From CALACW01 sp002431305 (GTDB lineage Bacteria; Bacillota; Clostridia; Oscillospirales; Acutalibacteraceae), in assembly GCA_937890355.1 (NCBI GenBank), contig CALACW010000111.1:1-17133 (forward strand): a stretch of 17,133 bases of DNA, read 5' to 3'. A program made the translations under genes and the position numbers. This document shows, one piece after another, positions 7,522 to 14,759 of the stretch (the stretch's first letter is position 1; each line of letters starts with the position of its first letter). Under the pieces are notes generated by a model. That model searched no databases and was not told the origin of the DNA. It saw only the letters and a list, made by a program, of their open reading frames with translations.

Positions 7522-7596
7522 TGGAGCTGGTGGTCAGAATCGAACTGACAACCTGCTCATTACGAATGAGCTGCTCTGCCATTGAGCCACACCAGC
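7522..7596 (-). tRNA. tRNA-Thr (anticodon CGT)
   Basis: The 75-base gene folds fully as a cloverleaf: acceptor GCTGGTG/CACCAGC, D stem GCTC/GAGC, anticodon stem GCTCA/TGAGC with loop TTCGTAA (anticodon CGT, plus-strand bases 7562-7564), 5-base variable loop, and T stem GTCAG/CTGAC with loop TTCGATT. The discriminator is T and the CCA end is encoded. It reads the threonine codon ACG. It stands alone, with its own promoter upstream and terminator downstream. Confidence 0.97.
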
Positions 7597-7611
7597 TAAC
7601 CGACGACCTAC

Positions 7612-7640
7612 ATTATACACTATTATTTACAATATTGCAA
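7612..7640 (-). promoter_or_regulatory. Promoter of tRNA-Thr
   Basis: On the minus strand TTGCAA (7635-7640), a 17-base spacer and a perfect TATAAT (7612-7617). The -10 ends 16 bases before the tRNA 5' end, a normal distance for a tRNA promoter with a short leader. Confidence 0.7.
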
Positions 7641-7696
7641 TAGTTAAAACAAAAAAATATTTGAACTTAATGTAAAAGTAAAATACCGGCTTGTTT

Positions 7697-8182
7697 TCAT
7701 AATTCTGTATAGTAAAGACAGATGTCCTCGTACTCGCCGTTATCGTGTCTGAATCCTCCCGGAACGGTTCCGAGCAGTACGAATCCGAGACGCTCATACA
7801 GATGTCTTGCATGAATATTCGACTGTACTACGGCATTGAACTGGAGAATCTTATATCCCGCTTCGGCTCCGCTTTTCATACAGTCCTTAACGAGTTTTTC
7901 GCCTATATGAAGTCCGCGCGCGTCTTTTCTGACGGCGTAGCTTGCGTTCGCAATATGCGAACATCTGCCGATGTTATTGGGATGAAGAATATACAATCCA
8001 AAAATTTCGCCGTTTTCATCGACCGCGACAGCCGACTTCGTCTGCGAATCGAAAAATTCTTCCGCCTCATGCTCGCTCATGGTTTCCGTCTGCGGAAAAG
8101 CTATTCCGTCCTCTACGACGGAGTTCCAGATTTCGGCCATGGCGGGGATATCGTTTTTATTAAATTCTCTTACCGTTATCAT
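7697..8182 (-). CDS. GNAT-family N-acetyltransferase
   Basis: The 161-residue single-domain product carries the GNAT fold. The acetyl-CoA pyrophosphate loop is R89-G-L-H-I-G94, a variant of the usual R/Q-x-x-G-x-G/A, with 'NAVVQSNIHARHLYERLGF' (116-134) as the motif B region typical of the phosphinothricin/RimI-like branch. These enzymes transfer acetyl from acetyl-CoA to an amine on a small molecule or peptide; the acceptor cannot be read from the sequence. ATG at 8180-8182 follows AAGGTG (8192-8197). It lies 71 bp after the amino acid transporter ATPase gene, with a hairpin in the gap, so it may be read through from that operon at reduced level. Confidence 0.85.
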   Translation of the reverse strand: MITVREFNKNDIPAMAEIWNSVVEDGIAFPQTETMSEHEAEEFFDSQTKSAVAVDENGEIFGLYILHPNNIGRCSHIANASYAVRKDARGLHIGEKLVKDCMKSGAEAGYKILQFNAVVQSNIHARHLYERLGFVLLGTVPGGFRHDNGEYEDICLYYTEL

Positions 8183-8201
8183 AATTTTTTACACCTTGCC
8201 G

Positions 8202-8233
8202 AACAGGGACCGCTTATAAAAGCAATCCCTGTT
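8202..8233 (-). terminator. Intergenic hairpin after the ABC importer ATPase gene
   Basis: AACAGGGA (8202-8209) pairs with TCCCTGTT (8226-8233), and an inner GCTT/AAGC stem (8212-8215 with 8220-8223) extends it across a 2x2 mismatch. No T-run follows on the minus strand, so it may be a leaky terminator or an mRNA-stabilising 3' hairpin rather than a full stop. Confidence 0.45.
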
Positions 8234-8253
8234 TGAAATTTATAATTATTAAA

Positions 8254-9006
8254 TTACAGAACCTTTGACAGGAATGACTTTGCTCTCTCCGTTTTGGGCG
8301 AGTCGAAAATCTCCGCGGGTGCGCCCTGTTCCATGATAACGCCCTCGTCTATGAAAACGACTCTGTCCGCAACCTCGCGGGCAAATCCCATCTCATGTGT
8401 TACGACGACCATAGTCATGCCCTTTTCTGCAAGCCCTTTCATAACGTCAAGAACCTCGCCGACCATTTCGGGGTCGAGTGCGCTCGTCGGCTCGTCAAAA
8501 AGCATAACGTCCGGGTTCATTGCAAGAGCGCGGACGATCGCAACTCTCTGCTTCTGTCCGCCCGACAGCTGAGCGGGATAGTCGTTCGCTCTGTCTGCGA
8601 GTCCGACTCTCTCGAGAAGCTCAAGTGCGTCTTTCTCGGCATCCGCCTTGCTCTTTTTAAGAAGCTTTATCGGAGCTATCGTCATATTCTTCATAATCGT
8701 CATGTGCGGAAAAAGGTTAAAATGCTGAAAAACCATTCCCATCTTACGACGGTGAAGATTTATGTCGTTCTTAGGGTCGGTAATGTTTACTCCGTCAAAC
8801 GTAATCGTTCCCGAAGTAGGCATTTCGAGCAGGTTCAATGAGCGAAGAAGCGTTGACTTACCGCTTCCCGACGGTCCTATGATAACGACGACCTCGCCCT
8901 TGTGAACGTCAAGATTTACACCGTTTAACGCCTTGACCTTACCGCCTAAGTAGTGCTTTTTCAAATCTCTGACGCTGATTATAACGTCCGAATTATTATC
9001 TTTCAC
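8254..9006 (-). CDS. Polar amino acid ABC importer, ATP-binding protein
   Basis: The 250-residue ATPase drives uptake of a polar amino acid with the permease and binding protein encoded just upstream (GlnQ/HisP type). All elements are intact: Walker A GPSGSGKST (Lys50), Q-loop MVFQHFNLF, signature LSGGQKQRVAIVRAL, Walker B VMLFDEPTSALDP and switch histidine in THEMG. The longest frame would start at a TTG (9028-9030), but AGGAGG (9017-9022) sits inside that extension. GTG at 9004-9006, 10 bases after it, is the better start and gives an 11-bp overlap with the permease gene, hence translational coupling. The specific amino acid is not deducible. Confidence 0.92.
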   Translation of the reverse strand: MKDNNSDVIISVRDLKKHYLGGKVKALNGVNLDVHKGEVVVIIGPSGSGKSTLLRSLNLLEMPTSGTITFDGVNITDPKNDINLHRRKMGMVFQHFNLFPHMTIMKNMTIAPIKLLKKSKADAEKDALELLERVGLADRANDYPAQLSGGQKQRVAIVRALAMNPDVMLFDEPTSALDPEMVGEVLDVMKGLAEKGMTMVVVTHEMGFAREVADRVVFIDEGVIMEQGAPAEIFDSPKTERAKSFLSKVL

Positions 9007-9730
9007 TCTTACGCAGCCTCCTTTCGACAACGCCGAATACCTTTGTAAGAATTACAACCGTTATAAGGTAGATAACCGCGACGATAAGCAGGGGCATAAA
9101 CGCCTCAAACGTGCGGCCTCTTATCTGGTCGCCCGCCTTGGTAAGGTCGGTAATTCCGACATAACCCGCAACGGAAGTCTCCTTTAACAGCGCGATAACC
9201 TCGTTTAAAAGTGTGGGAAGAACCGTCTTTATCGCCTGGGGGATAACGATATGGTACATGGTCTGAACGTAGTTAAATCCGAGACTTCTGCCCGCTTCGA
9301 GCTGACCCGCGTCGACGCTCATAATACCGCCTCTGAAGATCTCGGCAACGTACGCAGCCGAATTGCATCCGAACGCGACAATAGCGACAATCGTCGAATT
9401 ATTCTGCGAAACAAGTATTACGAAATACCAAATCATCAGCTGAACAACGACGGGAACGCCTCTGATTACCGTTATGTACAGTTTGCATATACCGTTTATA
9501 AATTTGAGAATATAATAGCCGAAGCTCTTTCTCATTTTGAGAGCTTCCTCGTTTTTGTCATATGAACAGCGTATCGTCGCGAGAATTATACCTAAAACAA
9601 ATCCGAGCAGTACGGCGAAAACCGTTATGATAATAGATGTTTTGAATCCGTCGACGATCCATTTCCAGTATCCGTTCTCCAAGAAACAGCGTGAAAACGT
9701 ATCGGCAACTTCCGCAAACCATTTTGCCAA
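8996..9730 (-). CDS. Polar amino acid ABC importer, permease
   Basis: A 244-residue HisM/GlnP-type inner membrane subunit with about five membrane helices. The first is near 'SIIITVFAVLLGFVLGIIL', with the last at 'LLIVAVIYLITVVIL'. The EAA loop that docks the ATPase is seen as 'EAGRSLGFNYVQTMYHIVIP'. The longest frame starts at GTG (9737-9739), but the ribosome site GGGAGG (9739-9744) overlaps that codon. TTG at 9728-9730, 8 bases after it, is the likely start. The gene overlaps the ATPase gene and has its own extended -10 promoter, separate from that of the binding protein gene. Confidence 0.9.
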   Translation of the reverse strand: MAKWFAEVADTFSRCFLENGYWKWIVDGFKTSIIITVFAVLLGFVLGIILATIRCSYDKNEEALKMRKSFGYYILKFINGICKLYITVIRGVPVVVQLMIWYFVILVSQNNSTIVAIVAFGCNSAAYVAEIFRGGIMSVDAGQLEAGRSLGFNYVQTMYHIVIPQAIKTVLPTLLNEVIALLKETSVAGYVGITDLTKAGDQIRGRTFEAFMPLLIVAVIYLITVVILTKVFGVVERRLRKSER

Positions 9731-9756
9731 TTCACACACCTCCCGAAAAATTATAC

Positions 9757-9765
9757 ATTATACCA
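9757..9765 (-). promoter_or_regulatory. Extended -10 promoter for permease-ATPase genes
   Basis: On the minus strand TGGTATAAT is a TG-N-TATAAT extended -10 element with no good -35. It lies 13 bases before GGGAGG, so the predicted leader is only about 20 bases. It could support permease and ATPase synthesis independently of the binding protein promoter. Confidence 0.5.
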
Positions 9766-9812
9766 TATCGCGAAGGCGCGTTGTGCCTAAGCGGTATGAT
9801 TCAATGTTCTGA

Positions 9813-9847
9813 GAAACACACCAAATCTCTGATTTGGATTGTGTTTC
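9813..9847 (-). terminator. Strong intercistronic hairpin between binding protein and permease genes
   Basis: GAAACACA (9813-9820) pairs with TGTGTTTC (9840-9847), and CCAAATC (9821-9827) with GATTTGG (9831-9837), giving 15 pairs, a two-base bulge and a 3-base loop. No T-run follows, so it probably protects the upstream binding protein mRNA from 3' decay or limits read-through. Confidence 0.55.
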
Positions 9848-9868
9848 GTGAGGTTATTATAAACATAA

Positions 9869-9890
9869 AGGGCGACCGTACAGCCGCCCT
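9869..9890 (-). terminator. Leaky terminator after the binding protein gene
   Basis: On the minus strand AGGGCG and CGCCCT (9885-9890 with 9869-9874) form a 6-bp GC stem followed by a T-rich tail (TTATGTTTAT), 18 bases past the stop. It would keep binding protein transcripts in excess over permease and ATPase. Confidence 0.5.
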
Positions 9891-9908
9891 CTAAACTTCT
9901 GTAAACAG

Positions 9909-10739
9909 TTATTTTGCAGTGGCTCCCTCTGCGTCAGCGGGAATGTACTTGTCAACAACCTTCTGAACGGAACCGTCGGCGATAAGCTCTTTAAGAGCTG
10001 CATTAACGTCGTTAAGAAGAGCGGTGTTGTCCTTTGATACGCAGATTGCGTAATGTTCCTCAACCCATGCACCGTCAAGAATCTTAAGTCCGTCGTTAGC
10101 CGCTACGAAGCTCTTTGCGGGCTCGTTATCTATGATAACAGCGTCAATCTTGCCTGCTTTAAGAGCCTGTACAGCGTCAGCACCGTTCTTGTAACGAACG
10201 ACATTCTCCTCGCCGTAACCGCCGTTATCTGCGGTATCCGAAGCGTAGATATCACCTGTGGTATCCTGCTGAACGCCGAACTTCATGCTTCCGTCGCCCT
10301 TGAGGTCGTCAAGAGACTTAATAGCGGAATCGGCGGTAACGATAACCGACTGAATACCGGTTGCATAAGAATCAGTGAAGTTTACACTCTTTTCTCTGTC
10401 GGGAGTAACAGTCATACCTGCCATGCCCATATCAAACTTGCCGGTCTGAACGCCCGCGATGATCGAGCCGAACTCAACGTCCTCGATTACGAGCTTCTTG
10501 CCGAGTTTATCAGCGATGAGCTGAGCAACTTCAGGGTCGATACCGACGATTTTGTCTCCGTCCTTATACTCATAGGGAGGAAAGTTAGCGTTTGTAGCCA
10601 TGATAAGGGTGTCGCTCGATGCGGAAGAATCGGGAGTGGTGGAAGTCTCAGTATCCTTGCTGCCCGAGCAAGCCGCAAACGATGTTACGATAAGTGCAAG
10701 CGCCATAAGAATAGCAGCAACTTTAGTAAGCTTTTTCAT
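9909..10739 (-). CDS. Polar amino acid ABC importer, substrate-binding lipoprotein
   Basis: The 276-residue product is a family 3 extracellular solute-binding protein. It begins with a lipoprotein signal (KKLTK, hydrophobic run, 'SFAAC' with lipid-bearing Cys24), followed by a Ser/Thr-rich linker. The binding domain shows 'TNANFPPYEY' near its start and 'TVTPDREKSVNFTDSY', whose Arg normally grips the amino acid carboxylate. It delivers substrate to the permease and ATPase encoded downstream. The longest frame starts at TTG (10743-10745); ATG 10737-10739, 10 bases after AAGGAG (10750-10755), is preferred. It has a sigma-A promoter and is followed by hairpins, which suggests higher expression than its partners. 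Confidence 0.93.
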   Translation of the reverse strand: MKKLTKVAAILMALALIVTSFAACSGSKDTETSTTPDSSASSDTLIMATNANFPPYEYKDGDKIVGIDPEVAQLIADKLGKKLVIEDVEFGSIIAGVQTGKFDMGMAGMTVTPDREKSVNFTDSYATGIQSVIVTADSAIKSLDDLKGDGSMKFGVQQDTTGDIYASDTADNGGYGEENVVRYKNGADAVQALKAGKIDAVIIDNEPAKSFVAANDGLKILDGAWVEEHYAICVSKDNTALLNDVNAALKELIADGSVQKVVDKYIPADAEGATAK

Positions 10740-10793
10740 TTTCAATTATCTCCTTTTATAATGCGGGGAACAAATCCCCTGTTTTTCAGATAA

Positions 10794-10822
10794 AGTATAT
10801 GCCGTTGTGCATAAAAATTCAA
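10794..10822 (-). promoter_or_regulatory. Promoter of the amino acid importer operon
   Basis: On the minus strand TTGAAT (10817-10822), a 17-base spacer and TATACT (10794-10799). A small GGGGA/TCCCC hairpin (10765-10769 with 10775-10779) sits in the roughly 50-base leader before AAGGAG. Confidence 0.65.
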
Positions 10823-10923
10823 GTGTTTTTTATAATAATTCACTATTTTGTAGGATTTGCTTATTCGACGGCAAAGTATATACGCTTTTTTGTCGGTTTT
10901 TACACCATAAACGCATTAAATAA

Positions 10924-11916
10924 TCAAAATTCGCCGAGCGAAGCTGCGATTACGGCTTTTATCGTATGCATACGGTTCTCCGCCTCATCAAATACGATTG
11001 ACTTTTCGCCCTCGAATACGGAATCGGTTACCTCCATACAGTCGAGTCCGAATTTATCGTAAATTTTCCTGCCCGTCTCTGTTTTCAAATCGTGGAACGC
11101 CGGCAGACAATGCATGAAACGGCACTGCTCGCCCGCGGTATTCATAAGTTTATCGTCGACTCTGTACTTGATAAGATCGTCTATACGCTCTTTCCATACC
11201 TCGGCAGATTCGCCCATTGAGACCCACACGTCCGTATAAATAACGTCCGCCCCCTTAACAGCGGTTTCGGGATCCTCGGACAGCGTTATCTTCGCGCCCG
11301 TCTTCTTTGCGATATCCTCACAGATTTTAACGAGCTTTTCGTCGGGGAAATATTTTTTCGGCGCGCACGCGGTGAAGTCAAGCCCCATTTTCGCGCATCC
11401 GACCATGAGCGAATTGCCCATATTATACCTCGCGTCGCCCATGTATACGAATTTAATGCCCTTTAATCTGCCGAAATGCTCCTTTATCGTAAGAAAATCG
11501 GCAAGAATCTGCGTCGGGTGAAATTCGTTAGTAAGTCCGTTGAATACGGGAACTCCCGAATACTCCGCGAGAGCCTCGACAATCTCCTGTCCGTAACCCC
11601 TGTACTCTATCGCGTCGAACATTCTGCCCAGCACGCGCGCGGTATCGGGTATACTCTCCTTTTTGCCTATCTGCGAGCTTTTCGGGTCGAGATAAACGGG
11701 GTGCATACCGAGGTCTGCGGCGGCGACCTCGAACGAACAGCGCGTTCTCGTGCTCGTTTTCTCGAATATAAGCGCAATATTTTTACCCTCGCAGTATCTG
11801 TGAGGAACGCCGTTTTTTTTCTTCGCCTTTAAATCGGCGGCGAGAGTGAGAAGATAATCTATTTCCTCACTTGTTAAATCGAGCAGTTTTAAAAAGCTCT
11901 TGTTTTTAAGCGACAT
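10924..11916 (-). CDS. argF: Ornithine carbamoyltransferase
   Basis: The 330-residue cytoplasmic enzyme interconverts ornithine plus carbamoyl phosphate with citrulline plus phosphate. All diagnostic sites are present: S55-T-R-T-R59 and H133-P-T-Q136 for carbamoyl phosphate, S233-M-G-E236 and H269-C-L-P-A-F-H275 for ornithine, and a C-terminal 'ENRMHTIKA'. Length is normal. The sequence style fits the long ArgF/ArcB class, so either biosynthetic (argF) or catabolic (arcB) use is possible; no arginine deiminase, carbamate kinase or other arg gene is adjacent to decide it. ATG 11914-11916 follows an A/G-rich AGGGGGG site. It has a strong promoter of its own and precedes the amino acid importer, hinting at shared arginine or ornithine physiology. 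Confidence 0.95.
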   Translation of the reverse strand: MSLKNKSFLKLLDLTSEEIDYLLTLAADLKAKKKNGVPHRYCEGKNIALIFEKTSTRTRCSFEVAAADLGMHPVYLDPKSSQIGKKESIPDTARVLGRMFDAIEYRGYGQEIVEALAEYSGVPVFNGLTNEFHPTQILADFLTIKEHFGRLKGIKFVYMGDARYNMGNSLMVGCAKMGLDFTACAPKKYFPDEKLVKICEDIAKKTGAKITLSEDPETAVKGADVIYTDVWVSMGESAEVWKERIDDLIKYRVDDKLMNTAGEQCRFMHCLPAFHDLKTETGRKIYDKFGLDCMEVTDSVFEGEKSIVFDEAENRMHTIKAVIAASLGEF

Positions 11917-11954
11917 GTTAAAGCCCCCCTAATTTTAATTCAAATATATTGATA

Positions 11955-11982
11955 ATTATACGCATATTTCTGCATAAGTCAA
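11955..11982 (-). promoter_or_regulatory. Promoter of the ornithine carbamoyltransferase gene
   Basis: On the minus strand TTGACT (11977-11982), a 16-base spacer and a perfect TATAAT (11955-11960). The spacer holds a TATGCA/TATGCG direct repeat, and GTATA/TATAC arms flank TTGCAA upstream. These could be regulator sites (an ArgR type is conceivable), but no confident arginine box is seen. Confidence 0.7.
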
Positions 11983-12029
11983 CAGTATATTGCAATTTTA
12001 TACATTTTAACATATTATCAAACGCTTAT

Positions 12030-12058
12030 TTGACATTACAATGCAAATTAACTATAAT
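12030..12058 (+). promoter_or_regulatory. Consensus promoter of the ECF/toroid operon
   Basis: TTGACA (12030-12035), a 17-base spacer and TATAAT (12053-12058), perfect in both hexamers. The predicted start near 12065 leaves only about 20 bases before the ATG at 12085, containing AAGGAG (12069-12074). That is too short for a cobalamin or other riboswitch. Confidence 0.88.
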
Positions 12059-12084
12059 AAATCTAAATAAGGAGCATTAATATA

Positions 12085-13113
12085 ATGAAAAGAAAAATTA
12101 CCGCATTAATTTTAATTACCGCATGTATTTTATCAATTAACATAACGGCATCAGCCGAAACGGGGCTTTACGACGCGTGCGGATATTTAAAAACGACCGT
12201 CGAGGAACCCGAATTCTCGTCAGTCGGGGGCGAGTGGTCGATAATCGCACAGCTGAGAAGCGGAAACGTAACTTTTAATGACGAATATATAACGAATTAT
12301 ATTTCGAAAATCACGCAATACGTAAACGAGAACGAGCATGACGGAATTCTCAACGACAGGGCATCGACGGATAATTCGCGCCTGATTCTCGCGCTGTCGG
12401 CTTCGGGCAGGAACGCTTCGGATTTTAACGGAGTAAATCTCGTATCGCCGTTAACGGATATAAATTTTGTCTCCTCACAGGGGGTCAACGCCGACGCGTA
12501 CGCGCTTATCGCGCTCGACTGCAAAAATTATCTGCCCGAAGCGGATATACGAGAAAAACTCATTGACGATATGTTAAAAAACGAAATCGAAACCGGCGGA
12601 TGGAATCTTGACCCGAAACGCGGAGCGGATGTCGACGTTACGGCTATGGTCATTACCGCGCTCGCACCGTATTACAATAGAGACGACGTTAAGAAAAGCG
12701 TGGACAAGGCACTCGATACGCTCTCGGGTTTACAGCTTGACAACGGCGGATTCAAGTCGTGGGGTACGGAGAACTGCGAAAGCTGTGCGACGGTTATAAT
12801 CGCGCTGTCCGCACTGGGTATAGATTCAAAAACCGACCCGCGTTTTGTAAAGACGGACGGGAACGTGTACGAAGCCATGATGTCGTTCGAGACAGGAGAC
12901 GGCGCGTTTAAGCACGTTAAAGACAAGCGTGCAAATCTCATGGCGAGCGAACAGGCGTCACTCGCGCTGTGCGCGTACGAGCGTTTTATAAACGAAACAA
13001 CATCGCTTTATGATTATTCCGATATAATTATAAATACGTTTTGTCAAACAATAATCAATATAATCAAAACGATATCAACATTCTTTGACTTTCTTTTAAA
13101 ACTTACCGCATAA
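12085..13113 (+). CDS. Exported alpha/alpha-toroid repeat protein (prenyltransferase/squalene-oxidase repeat type)
   Basis: The 342-residue product has a Sec signal peptide with probable cleavage after ASA (residue 24); 'ITAC' at 11-14 resembles a lipobox but the hydrophobic stretch before it is short. Residues ~45-300 form repeated helix pairs of the terpenoid-cyclase toroid type: 'DGILNDRASTDNSRLILAL', 'GGWNLDPKRGADVDVTAMVI', 'DNGGFKSWG' with 'CATVIIALSALG', and 'GDGAFKHVKD' with 'ASLALCAYERF'. This is the fold of the alpha domain of intrinsic factor and transcobalamin; being exported and lacking a DxDD acid motif, it is a binding protein rather than a cyclase. Residues ~311-342 are an amphipathic hydrophobic tail. 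It leads an operon with a DUF4430 lipoprotein and an ECF importer. Ligand inferred, not shown. Confidence 0.85.
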   Translation: MKRKITALILITACILSINITASAETGLYDACGYLKTTVEEPEFSSVGGEWSIIAQLRSGNVTFNDEYITNYISKITQYVNENEHDGILNDRASTDNSRLILALSASGRNASDFNGVNLVSPLTDINFVSSQGVNADAYALIALDCKNYLPEADIREKLIDDMLKNEIETGGWNLDPKRGADVDVTAMVITALAPYYNRDDVKKSVDKALDTLSGLQLDNGGFKSWGTENCESCATVIIALSALGIDSKTDPRFVKTDGNVYEAMMSFETGDGAFKHVKDKRANLMASEQASLALCAYERFINETTSLYDYSDIIINTFCQTIINIIKTISTFFDFLLKLTA

Positions 13114-13128
13114 CGGGAGCGTAAATTT

Positions 13129-13869
13129 ATGAATAACAAATTCAAAAGGATTATATCCGTCCTGTTAATAATCGTATCGGTTATTTTAATGTTCGGCTGT
13201 TCAGGCAAAGACGAGCCGAACGAGGTTTCGGCGAACGAAAGCCCGTCTGTCACGGAATCGGAATCACAGTCGTTCAGCGAACCAAAAACATCATCTGTTA
13301 CAGCACCGAAAACGACTGCGCCTACGACTGCATCGAATCAGACAACAACGGTGCAGCCGACGACCGAAAAAGCGGACGAAAAAATGCCCGGCGTAAAAAC
13401 GACTGCGCCGAACACTACAAAAAAAGCGCAGACCGTAACTAAAAAACCGGATGTCAGAAACGTATGCACAATTTCAATCGACTGCGAGACGATTTTAAAT
13501 AATAAGGATAAACTGAGCGAAAATGCGCTTAAATTCGTACCGTCAACGGGAACGATTCTTCCGACGACGGAGTATTATATCGAAAACGAAAACACGACGG
13601 TATTCGACGTTTTGAAAAAAGTGTGCCGGGACAATGATATTCACCTCGAATTTTCATACACGCCCGCGTATCATTCGAGCTACATCGAGGGCATTGCGAA
13701 TTTATACGAACGAGACTGCGGTTCGCTGTCGGGCTGGATGTACAGCGTAAACGGCGAGTACCCGAACGTCGGATGCAGTGAGGTTACCGTCAAAAACGGC
13801 GACGTTATTAAATGGCGATATACCTGCGACCTCGGCTGGGACGTAGGCGCGGGAGACCTTAATCAATGA
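13129..13869 (+). CDS. DUF4430 (transcobalamin C-terminal-like) lipoprotein
   Basis: The 246-residue product has a signal peptide ending in a lipobox-like 'LMFGC' (Cys24), then a long Thr/Ser/Pro/Lys-rich spacer (~25-110, repeated TTAP-type units) that would hold the C-terminal domain away from the membrane. Residues ~111-240 match DUF4430, the small beta-rich domain related to the C-terminal half of transcobalamin and intrinsic factor: 'TTVFDVLKKVC', 'SGWMYSVNGEYPNVG' (201-215) and 'VKNGDVIKWRYTCDLG'. Six cysteines (113, 119, 166, 197, 216, 233) could form disulfides. ATG follows GGGAG (13115-13119), 15 bp after the toroid gene; the stop overlaps the next ATG as ATGA. It likely closes over a ligand with the toroid protein and feeds the downstream importer. 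Confidence 0.88.
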   Translation: MNNKFKRIISVLLIIVSVILMFGCSGKDEPNEVSANESPSVTESESQSFSEPKTSSVTAPKTTAPTTASNQTTTVQPTTEKADEKMPGVKTTAPNTTKKAQTVTKKPDVRNVCTISIDCETILNNKDKLSENALKFVPSTGTILPTTEYYIENENTTVFDVLKKVCRDNDIHLEFSYTPAYHSSYIEGIANLYERDCGSLSGWMYSVNGEYPNVGCSEVTVKNGDVIKWRYTCDLGWDVGAGDLNQ

Positions 13870-14759
13870 GAGAAAACAGAGATTATTTAAACTCGCTTCA
13901 CCCCGTCTGCCCGCTCATTTATTTTGTGCTGATGACGGGCGTTTCCATGCTGAATTTATACCCCGCGTACCTTATATGCGCGCTTATTGCGTCATTCGGC
14001 TACGCGGTTTATTTAAAAGGATTCAGAAAACAGATGAAGGTTTTGTCTTTCGCCGTTCCCGCCGCCGTTATCGCGATAATTATAAATTCGTTTTTTAACC
14101 ACAGGGGCATTACGACGCTTTTTTATCTGCCCGACGGAAATCCCTTTACGCTCGAATCGGTTTACTACGGGCTTAATTTTTCGCTGATGCTCATATCGGT
14201 TATAACGCAGTTTTCATGTTTCAACGTTATAACAACGTCCGACAAAACGGTATGTCTCTTGGGCGGAATAATGCCGTCGCTGTCGCTTTTCATTTCAATG
14301 GTTTTACGCTTCGTACCGAAATTTTCGTCACATATAAATGAGGTTAACAAGCACCGAAATTCATCGTTTTCGAATGAGAAAACCGATTTAAAAACAAAAA
14401 TATCGTCCGCGCTCGCCGTCTTTTCGTCAACGGTATCGTGGGCGTTTGAAAGTTCGGTCACAACATCCGACTCAATGAGAAGCCGGGGCTCCGCCGGCAG
14501 ACGGTCGGCGATGAACATATATAAATTCGCAAAACGTGAACTCGTTTTTACGCTGTTTTTAATAATATTCGGTGCAGTTTCGCTCATTCCCGTTTTTACA
14601 AAGAACGCGCAGGTAAATTACTACCCAGAGGCGTACATATCGCCGTTTAATGCGGTAAACATTACGGGAACGGCGTGCTTTTTTGTTTTTTGCATGTTAC
14701 CGATGATATTCAATCTTACGGAGGAAATAAAATGGCGCATTTCGCTGTCAAAAATCTGA
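13866..14759 (+). CDS. ECF transporter T subunit (EcfT-like transmembrane protein)
   Basis: The 297-residue membrane protein has hydrophobic helices in the N-terminal half ('LIYFVLMTGVSML', 'LSFAVPAAVIAIIINSFF') and two near the C-terminus. Between them is the cytoplasmic coupling region with 'MVLRFVPKF' and 'DSMRSRG' (M204-G208), corresponding to the Arg-Gly coupling motif of CbiQ/EcfT proteins that transmits ATPase movement to the S component. It is longer than many EcfT proteins (~265) because of a C-terminal extension with two extra hydrophobic stretches. Translation is coupled to the DUF4430 gene by a 4-bp overlap, with GGGAG (13851-13855) in place. It overlaps the ATPase gene by 28 bp. 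Confidence 0.85.
   Translation: MRENRDYLNSLHPVCPLIYFVLMTGVSMLNLYPAYLICALIASFGYAVYLKGFRKQMKVLSFAVPAAVIAIIINSFFNHRGITTLFYLPDGNPFTLESVYYGLNFSLMLISVITQFSCFNVITTSDKTVCLLGGIMPSLSLFISMVLRFVPKFSSHINEVNKHRNSSFSNEKTDLKTKISSALAVFSSTVSWAFESSVTTSDSMRSRGSAGRRSAMNIYKFAKRELVFTLFLIIFGAVSLIPVFTKNAQVNYYPEAYISPFNAVNITGTACFFVFCMLPMIFNLTEEIKWRISLSKI

Noticed and set aside
7745..8236. A 163-codon plus-strand frame opposite the GNAT gene
   Set aside because: The opposite strand encodes a full-length acetyltransferase with its CoA-binding motif; this frame has no homologous features.
10053..10793. A 246-codon plus-strand open frame opposite the amino acid binding protein gene
   Set aside because: It is antisense to a clear lipoprotein gene, has no ribosome site or recognisable domain, and reflects the codon bias of the real gene.
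10800..10923. A terminator for the ornithine carbamoyltransferase gene
   Set aside because: The only pairing (CGAC...GTCG with AAAG/CTTT) contains mismatches and would be A-C mispaired on the minus-strand RNA, so I do not call it.
11917..12084. A possible cobalamin riboswitch ahead of the ECF/toroid operon
   Set aside because: The region is only 168 bp, is AT-rich, holds two back-to-back promoters, and leaves a ~20-base leader with no room for the aptamer.
12085..13113. The toroid protein as a squalene or terpene cyclase or a prenyltransferase
   Set aside because: It has a signal peptide, lacks the DxDD catalytic acid motif, is half the length of squalene-hopene cyclases, and sits with DUF4430 and ECF importer genes.
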